A DNA stretch of 15,492 bases, taken from NCBI GenBank assembly GCA_026014905.1, contig JAOZHK010000036.1:1-15492 (forward strand), in the 5' to 3' direction. This stretch comes from Candidatus Bathyarchaeota archaeon (GTDB lineage Archaea > Thermoproteota > Bathyarchaeia > RBG-16-48-13 > GCA-020355125). Shown in pieces: positions 1 through 6,669 of this stretch. The position numbers and the translations under genes are program-made. The notes under the pieces were generated by a model, which saw nothing but the letters and a program-made list of their open reading frames with translations, was not told the origin of the DNA and searched no databases. How positions within the stretch are numbered: position 1 is the stretch's first letter; every line of letters starts with the position of its first letter.

Positions 1-180
1 GCACTTCGCGATAATTCCGAAAGCGACACCTTTATGTGCATCCCACAAAATGAATGTGCTTTAGTCAATTCATTAAAGAGTAATGGTTTTCAAGAAGATT
101 TTCGTGTAGTCCGAATGCTTCGAGGATTCCCACTCCAGATTGATTGCATGCAGATTGCTGAATCCTTGGAAAGAGGTTGA
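1..180 (+). CDS. GNAT-family N-acetyltransferase, C-terminal end (partial)
   Basis: Open from base 1 to the TGA at 178-180; the 5' part lies outside the window. The 59 visible residues match the C-terminal half-domain found in some GNAT acetyltransferases (the Acetyltransf_18 type). The pattern is a strand ending in IPQN, a helix with SLKSNGF, then a conserved VVRMLRG segment, and a final ESLERG. In that family the segment follows the catalytic acetyl-CoA-binding GNAT domain and helps form the substrate pocket; the substrate cannot be told from this piece. The gene ends 8 nt before the preferred start of the next gene, or overlaps it by 2 nt if the upstream TTG is used, so the two are probably co-transcribed. 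The family call rests on pattern recall over a short stretch and is moderately sure. Confidence 0.6.
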   Translation, partial: ALRDNSESDTFMCIPQNECALVNSLKSNGFQEDFRVVRMLRGFPLQIDCMQIAESLERG

Positions 181-188
181 TTCTGACA

Positions 189-1622
189 ATGACGACACCT
201 ATAGGACGATTAGTTGTTGAAGATTTTATCAACAACGCACAACAAATGTTAACACATTTACGATCAAACCTCGAAAAATTCCTGGATGCACAACATGAAC
301 GCACAAATTATGCTATCCCAATGTTGAAGATTCAAAAACAGCATCTATCTCCGATCCAATACTCATCCAGACATTTCTTCTTACGTTCATCAATTGAATA
401 TACTAATCCCCAACTTACGGTTGAAGAACTCCAAGGAATAATTGCAGCGCGCCTCCTCGAAGTTTGCGGGAATTATATGCTGGATAATGATATTTCCCAG
501 TTACAACCAGGAGATCTCGATCAACTGTGTGAATTACTGGAGCAACCTCCTGTTAGCAATATCGTGTCTTTTTTGTTAAACACAGATGATGTAGAACCAG
601 ATCGATATTCGATGAATCCTTTTAAAGGATCAATTGTTACAAGTGGGCAAAGTGCGTTCCCCTCAGCTTATGTTGAGGTAGATAAACTCCGCATAGACAA
701 AAATTTTACTCGTAAATATCTTGGCACATTAATATCACAAAGTGAAGTCGATCGTATTCAATATCATCTCTCAAGATGCGATACATACCTAGATCTTGTT
801 GATGTAGTTAAATCTGAACAATTAGACGAAATGTCCTCTCTTTTCGGAATCGATTTCTCGCTTCCATTCGTGAGAATGCCCCTTACAACATTACAAGCCG
901 AAACTTCTCACGGATTTCTCCACTCATTAATTCGAAATGTTCATCAAAATATTGACTCTATTAGAACAATCTACAACTCAATGGGCCGGAGTTTGAAAAA
1001 ACGAACAACTCTTCTTACCATTCCCCACTCTTTAAAGGGCTATGGCTCCAAACGTGCTGCCAAAGGAAGAATCGTTTTTGAGGGGAATTCACTAAAAAGA
1101 GTTACCGTCAAGTATCGTAACACGACCCTCTATCCCAACGCGATTGATCCCGATGATGTTAGTATAGTGAAAGCTAACGATAGAGTTAGCATTGATGGTC
1201 CGAGGTTCCAAAATTACAGTTATTCCGAGATCCCATCCTCTCCCCAATTCATATTATACTCATTAGGATCCCCAGAACAGGCTGTAATCTGGCATGGGGT
1301 AGGTGCTTTTGGAGCGTCTCAGTTGGTAATGAGTTACACGACACTACGTCATGTTCTACTAACACGCACAAATTCTTCAATACCACCACAATATAATCTA
1401 CTTCCTCGATCTATGTGGGTTCATCCAATTCATGACAATATTGATGCAAGTGTGGGTAGTGTCGATGACTTAGAGGCATTAGCAAAGATGGGAATGCGTG
1501 TTGAACATCTTCAAATTGAGAAATATCTGCGTCCTGAAGTTAATTCCTCAACACCATCTAATATTATACGACCAACTAATAGATCATTAGCTCTGGACAT
1601 CACTACCATTCAAAAGCAATAA
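189..1622 (+). CDS. uncharacterised ~477-aa protein
   Basis: A long, clean reading frame of about 477 residues that I do not recognise. Two starts are possible: TTG at 177, overlapping the upstream stop codon, or ATG at 189. I prefer the ATG because AAAGAGG at 170-176 can serve it as a Shine-Dalgarno site, though the 12-nt spacing is long. The N-terminal ~60 residues look helical. The middle is mixed, with a proline- and aspartate-rich stretch around residues 125-150. The C-terminal third has strand-like hydrophobic segments around the FILYSLGS and VIWHGVGAFGAS motifs. There is no signal peptide, no membrane helix, no Cys-pair zinc site and no P-loop, so it should be a soluble cytoplasmic protein. 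The close spacing to the acetyltransferase suggests an operon with it. No function is proposed. Confidence 0.8.
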   Translation: MTTPIGRLVVEDFINNAQQMLTHLRSNLEKFLDAQHERTNYAIPMLKIQKQHLSPIQYSSRHFFLRSSIEYTNPQLTVEELQGIIAARLLEVCGNYMLDNDISQLQPGDLDQLCELLEQPPVSNIVSFLLNTDDVEPDRYSMNPFKGSIVTSGQSAFPSAYVEVDKLRIDKNFTRKYLGTLISQSEVDRIQYHLSRCDTYLDLVDVVKSEQLDEMSSLFGIDFSLPFVRMPLTTLQAETSHGFLHSLIRNVHQNIDSIRTIYNSMGRSLKKRTTLLTIPHSLKGYGSKRAAKGRIVFEGNSLKRVTVKYRNTTLYPNAIDPDDVSIVKANDRVSIDGPRFQNYSYSEIPSSPQFILYSLGSPEQAVIWHGVGAFGASQLVMSYTTLRHVLLTRTNSSIPPQYNLLPRSMWVHPIHDNIDASVGSVDDLEALAKMGMRVEHLQIEKYLRPEVNSSTPSNIIRPTNRSLALDITTIQKQ

Positions 1623-1674
1623 TGATACAACATACTCCAAAACCATGCATACTGAAAATTAGGAGAAAATAAGA

Positions 1675-2280
1675 TTGTATTTCAAACAGGTCAAAGAAGT
1701 GAGCGACAATTTCTCTTATGTGATCACAGACTCAAATTATGCTGTAGTTGTTGATCCGAGTTATAATGCCACACAGCTCATCCAACTCATTGAAAACCTT
1801 GAACGATCTCTTACTTTCATAATTAACAGGCACCATCATCATGATCATACTTCAGGCAATAATCAAATCAAAAAACACTTTGACTGTCAAATCATTACTC
1901 ATCGCTTATCAAAAATTACTAAAGACCGTCAAGTCGAAGATAATGATCTTATCACAATAGGTGAACTGATTTTTCAAGTCATCCATACTCCAGGGCACAC
2001 CCCTGATAGTATTTGTCTGCTAATAGATAACAAATTACTCACTGGAGACACTCTGTTTATTGGAGAGTGTGGACGTACCGATCTGGCGGAAGGGAATTCC
2101 AAAGATATGTATAATAGTCTATTTCATAAAATTTTAAAATTACCTGATACAACAGAGGTTTATCCCGGTCACGACTATGGGTCTAAACCTATATCAACTT
2201 TAGGATATGAACGCGAAACAAACTACACCTTGAAGCCAAGAACCTTGAGTGATTTTATCGCTTTCATGAGTGTACCATAA
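1675..2280 (+). CDS. MBL-fold hydrolase, glyoxalase II / persulfide dioxygenase-like
   Basis: A 201-residue metallo-beta-lactamase-fold enzyme. The metal-binding set is complete: H53-x-H55-x-D57-H58, H108 in TPGHT, D125 in TGDTLF, and H166 in YPGHDY. The segment CGRTDL after the D125 motif and the YPGHDYGS ending are typical of the hydroxyacylglutathione hydrolase / ETHE1 branch, which acts on thioesters or persulfides of small thiols. There is no C-terminal rhodanese domain. Archaea generally lack glutathione, so the true substrate thiol is unknown. Translation should start at TTG 1675, because AGGAG at 1661-1665 sits 9 nt before it. The 52-nt gap upstream has no clear TATA box, so it probably reads through from the preceding gene. 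The fold call is safe; the substrate is not. Confidence 0.88.
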   Translation: MYFKQVKEVSDNFSYVITDSNYAVVVDPSYNATQLIQLIENLERSLTFIINRHHHHDHTSGNNQIKKHFDCQIITHRLSKITKDRQVEDNDLITIGELIFQVIHTPGHTPDSICLLIDNKLLTGDTLFIGECGRTDLAEGNSKDMYNSLFHKILKLPDTTEVYPGHDYGSKPISTLGYERETNYTLKPRTLSDFIAFMSVP

Positions 2281-2288
2281 CATAAATC

Positions 2289-2297
2289 TTATAAATA
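2289..2297 (+). promoter_or_regulatory. TATA box for the flavodoxin gene
   Basis: TTATAAATA lies about 26 nt before position ~2319, the predicted start of transcription. That leaves a leader of about 20 nt that still contains the GGAGG at 2326-2330. The spacing fits an archaeal TBP site well. It suggests the flavodoxin is transcribed separately from the hydrolase upstream. Confidence 0.55.
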
Positions 2298-2338
2298 GTA
2301 CTTTAGTTAATCATTGAAAATCGTCGGAGGTTGACCGC

Positions 2339-2815
2339 ATGGCGAAAATAATTGTGATCTATGACAGTAAAACTGGTTTTACCGAGGCAATGGCTAAAAT
2401 TATCATTGAAGGTGTAAATAGTGTCAGTGGAGTATCGGCTGATTCCCATAAAGTTGGATCGCCTTTTAGTATCTCTAATATAAATGAGGTAGACGCTATC
2501 ATTTTAGGCTCACCTACGAGGTACGGTAGCGTCACTCCAGAAATGCGAGCTTTTCTCGACAGTCTACGAGATTCTATCGAATCACAGCGTATATCTGTGC
2601 TAGGCAAAATTGGAGGAGTATTCGGCTCATATGAATGGGACGGCGGATGGGTGGTTGAGAAAATAACTGCTGAACTTGAAAGACTTGGCATAGGTGTTGT
2701 AGCTGCAGTGTCACTAGCAGATGGTCTGAGCGGTAGACAGCGAACTGGGTTTGATGAGACATATCGTAAACAATGCTATAATCTTGGGAAAACAGTCGCT
2801 GAAAAGATCTTATAA
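2339..2815 (+). CDS. flavodoxin family protein
   Basis: A 158-residue single-domain flavodoxin, predicted to bind FMN and carry electrons in the cytoplasm. The N-terminal phosphate-binding loop is S10-K-T-G-F-T15 in the context YDSKTGFTEAMA. The 50s loop is GSPTRYG (57-63), and a GSYEWDGG loop (97-103) resembles the flavin-contacting loop in the flavodoxin domain of A-type flavoproteins (FprA). The start is certain: ATG at 2339 is preceded by GGAGG at 2326-2330 with 8 nt spacing. It follows the MBL-fold gene by 58 nt. Flavodiiron proteins join an MBL-like and a flavodoxin domain, but here the neighbour has a hydrolase-type metal site, so this is not simply a split flavodiiron protein. The redox partner is unknown. 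Confidence 0.9.
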   Translation: MAKIIVIYDSKTGFTEAMAKIIIEGVNSVSGVSADSHKVGSPFSISNINEVDAIILGSPTRYGSVTPEMRAFLDSLRDSIESQRISVLGKIGGVFGSYEWDGGWVVEKITAELERLGIGVVAAVSLADGLSGRQRTGFDETYRKQCYNLGKTVAEKIL

Positions 2816-2841
2816 AAAATCAATGCACTGCTAACTTCGTT

Positions 2842-2855
2842 TACGCGCGCGCGTA
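2842..2855. repeat. C/G-rich perfect palindrome, copy 1
   Basis: TACGCGCGCGCGTA is a perfect 14-bp palindrome of alternating purine and pyrimidine in an AT-rich intergenic region. A near-identical palindrome lies at 5725-5738, on the other side of the Lon gene. It could be a protein-binding site or a Z-DNA-prone element; here it also forms the left part of a terminator-like structure. Confidence 0.6.
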
Positions 2856-2879
2856 GCTTTAGTGAGCTAGCGTATTTTT
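2842..2879 (+). terminator. possible stem-loop terminator after the flavodoxin gene
   Basis: TACGC (2842-2846) pairs with GCGTA (2870-2874), and TAGCT (2854-2858) pairs with AGCTA (2865-2869) around a 6-nt loop. The structure is followed at once by five T residues (2875-2879). Archaeal termination depends mainly on T-tracts, so this could end the flavodoxin transcript. The palindrome inside it may have a separate role. Confidence 0.4.
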
Positions 2880-2925
2880 CTACAGGGAGAAACTAGTTTA
2901 AACTCTGTTGAGAAGTGATTCTAAA

Positions 2926-2957
2926 CCACATTCTCATAAGTTCTATGTGGATGGTTT
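2926..2957. repeat. inverted repeat upstream of the Lon promoter
   Basis: CCACAT (2926-2931) and ATGTGG (2945-2950) are a perfect 6-bp inverted repeat separated by 13 nt. Just outside, AAACC at 2923-2927 pairs with GGTTT at 2953-2957, although the two sets are offset. The repeat ends against the Lon TATA box, the usual place for an activator site. This could still be chance in AT-rich DNA. Confidence 0.3.
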
Positions 2958-2966
2958 ATATATAAA
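2955..2966 (+). promoter_or_regulatory. TATA box for the Lon-family protease gene
   Basis: TTTATATATAAA is a 12-bp symmetrical TATA element. Transcription would start near 2986-2990, leaving a leader of about 55 nt that holds the TATCTA/TAGATA repeats. Confidence 0.55.
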
Positions 2967-2985
2967 CGAAAAGATGAATAAACCG

Positions 2986-3011
2986 TATCTACCATAGATA
3001 TTCCATATCTA
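2986..3011. promoter_or_regulatory. triple half-site operator candidate in the Lon leader
   Basis: Three alternating half-sites occur in 26 bp: TATCTA (2986-2991), TAGATA (2995-3000), TATCTA (3006-3011). The first and second form a 6-3-6 inverted repeat. The second and third form a 7-3-7 inverted repeat (TAGATAT/ATATCTA). They begin at the predicted transcription start, about 30 nt after the TATA box. A bound repressor here would block transcription. The regulator is unknown. Confidence 0.4.
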
Positions 3012-3043
3012 GCCAATATGAAGCTTTTTGGTGTGAAACGACT

Positions 3044-5437
3044 ATGTCCAAAAAATTATCAATAGATCAATTACGTTTAGAGTTTGACTCAACGTTATTG
3101 CGCTGTGAAACGACTGAGGAATTGACTCCTTTAGAGGGGATCATTGGGCAGGAGCGTGCTGTTCGCGCACTTAGATTTGGTTTAGATATTAAAGAAAAGG
3201 GCTTTAATATCTATGCTGCTGGTTACCCCGGCACTGGAAGAACTACTGCTGTACAAGATTTTTTAAAGGAACTTGCAAAAGTTAAATCGATTCCTTCAGA
3301 TTGGTGTTACGTTAATAACTTTACTAATTCCTATGAGCCTCTAGCAATTGAACTCCCATCTGGTAAAGGAAAAGAATTTGCTCAGGATATGAAAGAATTC
3401 ATTGAAGAAGTTCGACAAGAACTTCCTAAAACTTTTGAAAGTGACGATTATGCATCAAAGCGAGACGAAACCATACAATCTATTGAGATTGAGAGACGCG
3501 ATCTCTTTAATCAAATGAATGAACGAGTACAGAAAGAAGGTTTTCTTCTTCAAATAACACCCATGGGAATCCTTATTGTTCCTATGATAGAGGGTCGACC
3601 CTTAAAAGAAGAAGAAATACTCTCTTTAAGTCCTCCAATCCGTGCGGAAATTCAAAAACGACGTGATGGTTTACGATCTGAACTAAGAAGTGCTTTCCGT
3701 CAATTACGAGGACTCGAGAAAAAAGCAAACGAGGAAATTAAAAACGTTAACCGTGAAGTTGCCTTATTCACCATTGGACACCTAGTTTCAGACCTTGTAG
3801 AAAAATACGATCATCTGCCAACAGTTAAGAAATACATTAATGATGTGCGCGAAGACATCCTCGAGAACCTCACACTTTTTATCCAAGGCCCTCAACGTAA
3901 CCCGCAAATGCCTTTTCAAGCCCCATGGATGATGGAGCTTCCTTTCCGAAAATATGAAGTCAATGTGGCAATCTATAACTCGGAAACCACAGGAGCACCC
4001 GTAATCGTCGAATTGAATCCAACTTACCAGCATCTCTTCGGACGCATTGAAAAAGAAGCCCAGTTTGGCGTGTTAACGACAGATTTTACGATGATTCGTG
4101 GCGGCTCTCTCCACAAAGCGAATGGCGGGTATCTGGTGATACCTGCTGAAGACCTCGTTCGCAACCTTTTCTCCTATGAATCCATCAAACGTGCACTGAA
4201 AAATGATTGCATTCGTATTGAAGAGCCTGGAGAACGCCTTGGATACATAACAACAAAAGGATTGCGGCCTGCACCTATCCCCTTAAGTGTAAAAATAATT
4301 CTTATTGGACACCCGTACATCTACCAACAACTCCTCCTCCTAGACATGGAATTTAGAGAGCTATTCAAAGTAAAGGCTGACTTCGATGTATCTATGGATC
4401 GTACTGAAGAAAACATTCGAAAATATGCTTCATTCATCTGCACTTTCTGTCAAAAGGACGATATCCACCATCTTGATGTGTCCGCGGTCGCAAAAATCAT
4501 GAAATATGGATCCCGGTTAGCAGCTGATCGCACTAAACTCTCAACTCGGTTTGCCGAAGTTGCTGATATTATCCGTGAAGCTAATTTCTATGCAAATCAG
4601 AATAACGCATCAAATGTTAGTGCACAACATGTGACAAAGGCTATTGAGGAAAAGATATATCGGTCAAACCTTGTTCAAGAGCGGATCCGAGAAATGATTG
4701 AACGAGGCACGCTCCTTATAGATACTGAAGGGAAAGCAGTGGGGCAAGTTAACGGCCTATCCGTAATGAGTTTAGGCGATTTTTCCTTCGGTGCTCCATC
4801 TCGAGTAACAGCAAGTATTGGTTTAGGTCGTGAAAGTATTATTGACATTCAGCGCGAAGCCCGACTCGGTGGACCCATCCACACGAAAGGTGTCTTGATT
4901 CTTAGCGGTTACCTAACTGAACAATATGCACAAGATAAACCATTAAGCCTCTCAACACGATTAGTCTTTGAACAAAGTTACGGGATGGTTGAGGGCGATA
5001 GTGCATCGAGCACTGAGCTCTACGCGATCCTATCTGCATTATCTGAATCACCAATTCGACAAGATCTCGCCGTCACCGGATCAGTAAATCAAAAAGGTGA
5101 TGTACAAGCGATCGGAGGCGTCAATGAAAAAATTGAAGGCTTTTTCGAAGTATGTAAAGCCAATGGGCTAACCGGAACACAAGGAGTTCTCATTCCCCAA
5201 AGCAATGTACAGAATCTCGTCTTAAAAGATGAAGTAATCCAAGCTGTCCAAAATAACCAATTTCACATCTACCCCATTTCAACTATTAACGAGGGAATTG
5301 AAGTTCTAACTGGCTTGGCCGCTGGAACCCGACAAGCTGATGGCACATTTGAAAAAGACACAATTAACCACCGAGTTAATCAGAAGTTGAAACAAATGGC
5401 TGAAAGACTAAAAGAGTTTCCCCATTTGACTAAATAA
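3044..5437 (+). CDS. soluble Lon-family ATP-dependent protease (AAA_32 type)
   Basis: A 797-residue AAA+ protease predicted to unfold and degrade cytoplasmic proteins. The C-terminal part (about 570-775) is a Lon serine protease domain with the Ser-Lys dyad intact: S653 in EGDSASS and K696 in GGVNEKIE. The N-terminal part is the large ATPase domain of the AAA_32 group, with a P-loop at 60-67 reading GYPGTGRT, a charged helical insertion at about 120-260, and a Walker-B-like GGYLVIPAED segment near 361-370. The P-loop has Arg66 where most ATPases have Lys; from memory this is usual in the AAA_32 group. There are no membrane helices, unlike the canonical membrane-bound archaeal LonB, and the layout resembles proteins I mostly associate with bacteria. 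ATG 3044 has only a weak GGTG site 10 nt before it. Family certain; targets unknown. Confidence 0.92.
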   Translation: MSKKLSIDQLRLEFDSTLLRCETTEELTPLEGIIGQERAVRALRFGLDIKEKGFNIYAAGYPGTGRTTAVQDFLKELAKVKSIPSDWCYVNNFTNSYEPLAIELPSGKGKEFAQDMKEFIEEVRQELPKTFESDDYASKRDETIQSIEIERRDLFNQMNERVQKEGFLLQITPMGILIVPMIEGRPLKEEEILSLSPPIRAEIQKRRDGLRSELRSAFRQLRGLEKKANEEIKNVNREVALFTIGHLVSDLVEKYDHLPTVKKYINDVREDILENLTLFIQGPQRNPQMPFQAPWMMELPFRKYEVNVAIYNSETTGAPVIVELNPTYQHLFGRIEKEAQFGVLTTDFTMIRGGSLHKANGGYLVIPAEDLVRNLFSYESIKRALKNDCIRIEEPGERLGYITTKGLRPAPIPLSVKIILIGHPYIYQQLLLLDMEFRELFKVKADFDVSMDRTEENIRKYASFICTFCQKDDIHHLDVSAVAKIMKYGSRLAADRTKLSTRFAEVADIIREANFYANQNNASNVSAQHVTKAIEEKIYRSNLVQERIREMIERGTLLIDTEGKAVGQVNGLSVMSLGDFSFGAPSRVTASIGLGRESIIDIQREARLGGPIHTKGVLILSGYLTEQYAQDKPLSLSTRLVFEQSYGMVEGDSASSTELYAILSALSESPIRQDLAVTGSVNQKGDVQAIGGVNEKIEGFFEVCKANGLTGTQGVLIPQSNVQNLVLKDEVIQAVQNNQFHIYPISTINEGIEVLTGLAAGTRQADGTFEKDTINHRVNQKLKQMAERLKEFPHLTK

Positions 5438-5450
5438 CTCGGGCGCGAAT

Positions 5451-5672
5451 TTAATAATTTGGACGCTCGGGCAATTCTCTATATGTTCCTTCAGGAGTCC
5501 GGTATACAGCTAATCTCCCAACAGTCTCCCAGTTGTCACCTTCTCGATGTCGAAGCTGAACAACAACCACTTCGGCATCAGGGTCAGATTTCCCGCGCCA
5601 AATAGTAAGACCAAGATAATCGCTCTCGTTAATCCTGGTATAGAAACGCCCTTTGGGCTGTGATGCACTCAA
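5451..5672 (-). CDS. small conserved-looking 73-aa protein, function unknown
   Basis: A 73-residue basic and acidic soluble protein, convergent with the Lon gene, with 13 bp between the stop codons. The start is TTG at 5672: on the minus strand GAGG lies 7 nt before it, and a TATA-like TTTTTAAAG sits at about the right distance further upstream. The sequence has the look of a compact beta-rich domain, with a strand pattern around YLGLTIW, AEVVVVQLRHREG and WETVGRLAVYRTPEG, and an ending rich in Pro, Arg and Tyr. There are no cysteines and no hydrophobic segment. I believe similar small proteins occur in other archaea but cannot name a family. Its own promoter, good ribosome site and protein-like composition support a real gene. 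Confidence 0.7.
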   Translation of the reverse strand: MSASQPKGRFYTRINESDYLGLTIWRGKSDPDAEVVVVQLRHREGDNWETVGRLAVYRTPEGTYRELPERPNY

Positions 5673-5704
5673 TGAATAACCTCTACTAAATATACGTGCT
5701 TAAA

Positions 5705-5713
5705 CTTTAAAAA
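5705..5713 (-). promoter_or_regulatory. TATA-like box for the 73-aa protein gene
   Basis: Read on the minus strand, TTTTTAAAG lies about 25 nt before position ~5684, just upstream of the GAGG ribosome site. It diverges from the promoter of the VOC gene, with the C/G palindrome at 5725-5738 between them. Confidence 0.35.
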
Positions 5714-5724
5714 CATACAGCGAA

Positions 5725-5738
5725 CTACGCGCGCGTAG
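5725..5738. repeat. C/G-rich perfect palindrome, copy 2
   Basis: CTACGCGCGCGTAG is a perfect 14-bp palindrome sharing the ACGCGCGCGT core and the following TAG with the element at 2842-2855. It lies between the two divergent promoters of the 73-aa protein and the VOC protein, with no T-tract, so a terminator role is unlikely here. A shared regulator binding site is the simplest reading. Confidence 0.6.
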
Positions 5739-5763
5739 ATTCTTTCACAACGAAGCAGCAATC

Positions 5764-5773
5764 GTTTTAAATA
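5764..5773 (+). promoter_or_regulatory. TATA box giving a probably leaderless VOC mRNA
   Basis: GTTTTAAATA is centred about 29 nt before the ATG at 5798, and no Shine-Dalgarno sequence precedes that ATG. Transcription would therefore start at or a few bases before the start codon, as in many archaeal leaderless messages. Confidence 0.55.
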
Positions 5774-5797
5774 TCTATTAGCAATGTATTACAATTC

Positions 5798-6175
5798 ATG
5801 AAAATTTTGCATACATCAATAACAGTTAAGAATATGGATCAATCGATCGCATTTTATCAAAATATCTTGGGACTCAAGCTCCTTAGCCGGCGTGAAATTC
5901 CTGAAAATAAAGCGGAAATCGCGTTTCTCGGTGATGGCGAGACGGATTCAAGGATTGAGTTGACCTATTGGCTTGAAAAAACGGATTGGACTGAAGGTGA
6001 TGAGTTGGATCACTTGGCTTTTGCAGTTTCTGATATGGACGCTGCGATGACTCTGTTTAAAAACAATGAGGTTAATATCGCGTTGGAACCATATTCATTA
6101 CAAGGTTCTTCCACGCGAATCGCATTTATCACAGATCCCAATGGAATCTGGTTGGAAATTGTGGAACGTAGTTAA
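5798..6175 (+). CDS. VOC-family metalloenzyme, glyoxalase I-like
   Basis: A 125-residue vicinal-oxygen-chelate protein with two beta-alpha-beta-beta-beta modules, about 1-58 and 66-123. The four metal ligands of glyoxalase I are all in place: H5 and E54 in the first module (ILHTSI, RIELTYW), H72 and E120 in the second (LDHLAFAV, WLEIVE). The DPNG turn before the last strand is typical. The family includes lactoylglutathione lyase, which isomerises the hemithioacetal of methylglyoxal and a thiol, but also fosfomycin-resistance enzymes and dioxygenases. The intact ligand set and the RIELTYW segment favour the glyoxalase I branch. A glyoxalase-II-like hydrolase lies 3.5 kb away, though not in the same operon. 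The thiol cofactor used is unknown. Confidence 0.88.
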   Translation: MKILHTSITVKNMDQSIAFYQNILGLKLLSRREIPENKAEIAFLGDGETDSRIELTYWLEKTDWTEGDELDHLAFAVSDMDAAMTLFKNNEVNIALEPYSLQGSSTRIAFITDPNGIWLEIVERS

Positions 6176-6195
6176 CTAGCTTAAATTTGAAGTGC

Positions 6196-6201
6196 TTTTT
6201 T
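6196..6201 (+). terminator. T-tract terminator after the VOC gene
   Basis: Six T residues lie 20 nt after the VOC stop codon, just before the end of the convergent zinc-finger gene. An oligo-T run is sufficient for termination by archaeal RNA polymerase; no stem is needed. Confidence 0.4.
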
Positions 6202-6203
6202 CG

Positions 6204-6560
6204 CTATTCTTGTATATTTTCCACTTCTCGGATTTTCAGCAAAACAATTTCTACCTTTCCATCTCTGAATATCCGGGCTTCATTCTCATTACGATTCGGT
6301 AGAAAAAAGAAGATGTCTTCATTGATATCCCAATTATTTCTATTGCTCTGTTCTTTCAGGTTATCTGCCATTTCTTGAGTCCATCCAGCGATGATGACTT
6401 CATTTGGCGTGATGAGGTGAGTATAGAGCATATGTGCCATTACTCCAATTTCTGTTTCAAAAAGAGTTTGGTAGTTTGTTTCCTCTTTGCAAAGAAGACA
6501 TTGGAATTTACCTTTTTCTGTGACGCAGGCGTGTGTATCGATTTCAATGGTTTTTTTCAT
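6204..6560 (-). CDS. small C2H2-type zinc-finger protein
   Basis: A 118-residue protein with one zinc-finger-like site: C21-x2-C24-x18-H43-x4-H48, within FQCLLCKEE and VMAHMLYTH. The spacing between the Cys and His pairs is longer than in a classical C2H2 finger, so the family is not certain. The rest is acidic, with a WTQEMADNLKEQSN helix and a C-terminal part with strand-like segments (DIFFFLP, EARIF, VEIVLLKIRE). The ATG at 6560 follows AGGGA with about 7 nt spacing on the minus strand. It lies 109 nt after the HerA-like gene on the same strand, with a T-tract between, so it may be expressed separately. The finger suggests nucleic-acid or protein binding; no function is assigned. Confidence 0.75.
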   Translation of the reverse strand: MKKTIEIDTHACVTEKGKFQCLLCKEETNYQTLFETEIGVMAHMLYTHLITPNEVIIAGWTQEMADNLKEQSNRNNWDINEDIFFFLPNRNENEARIFRDGKVEIVLLKIREVENIQE

Positions 6561-6623
6561 TTTTTGTCCCTAGAATCAGAGTAAGCTAGCTTTAGGATCT
6601 AGGAGTTTCTTATCTCTCATATC

Positions 6624-6630
6624 AAAAAAA
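6624..6630 (-). terminator. T-tract terminator after the HerA-like gene
   Basis: On the minus strand this reads as seven T residues within ATATTTTTTTGATAT, 39 nt after the HerA-like stop codon. It probably ends the NurA-HerA transcript. Confidence 0.4.
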
Positions 6631-6669
6631 TATTGTGGGTATTGGCAAGCATTGACGTAAATGAGGTGA

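Noticed and set aside
1675..2815. A split flavodiiron protein (MBL domain gene next to flavodoxin gene)
   Set aside because: The MBL protein has the hydrolase-type H-x-H-x-D-H site and CGRTDL segment, not the H-x-E-x-D di-iron site of flavodiiron proteins, and the flavodoxin has its own promoter.
5725..5738. The C/G palindrome as a transcription terminator
   Set aside because: It lies upstream of both neighbouring genes and has no T-tract after it on either strand.
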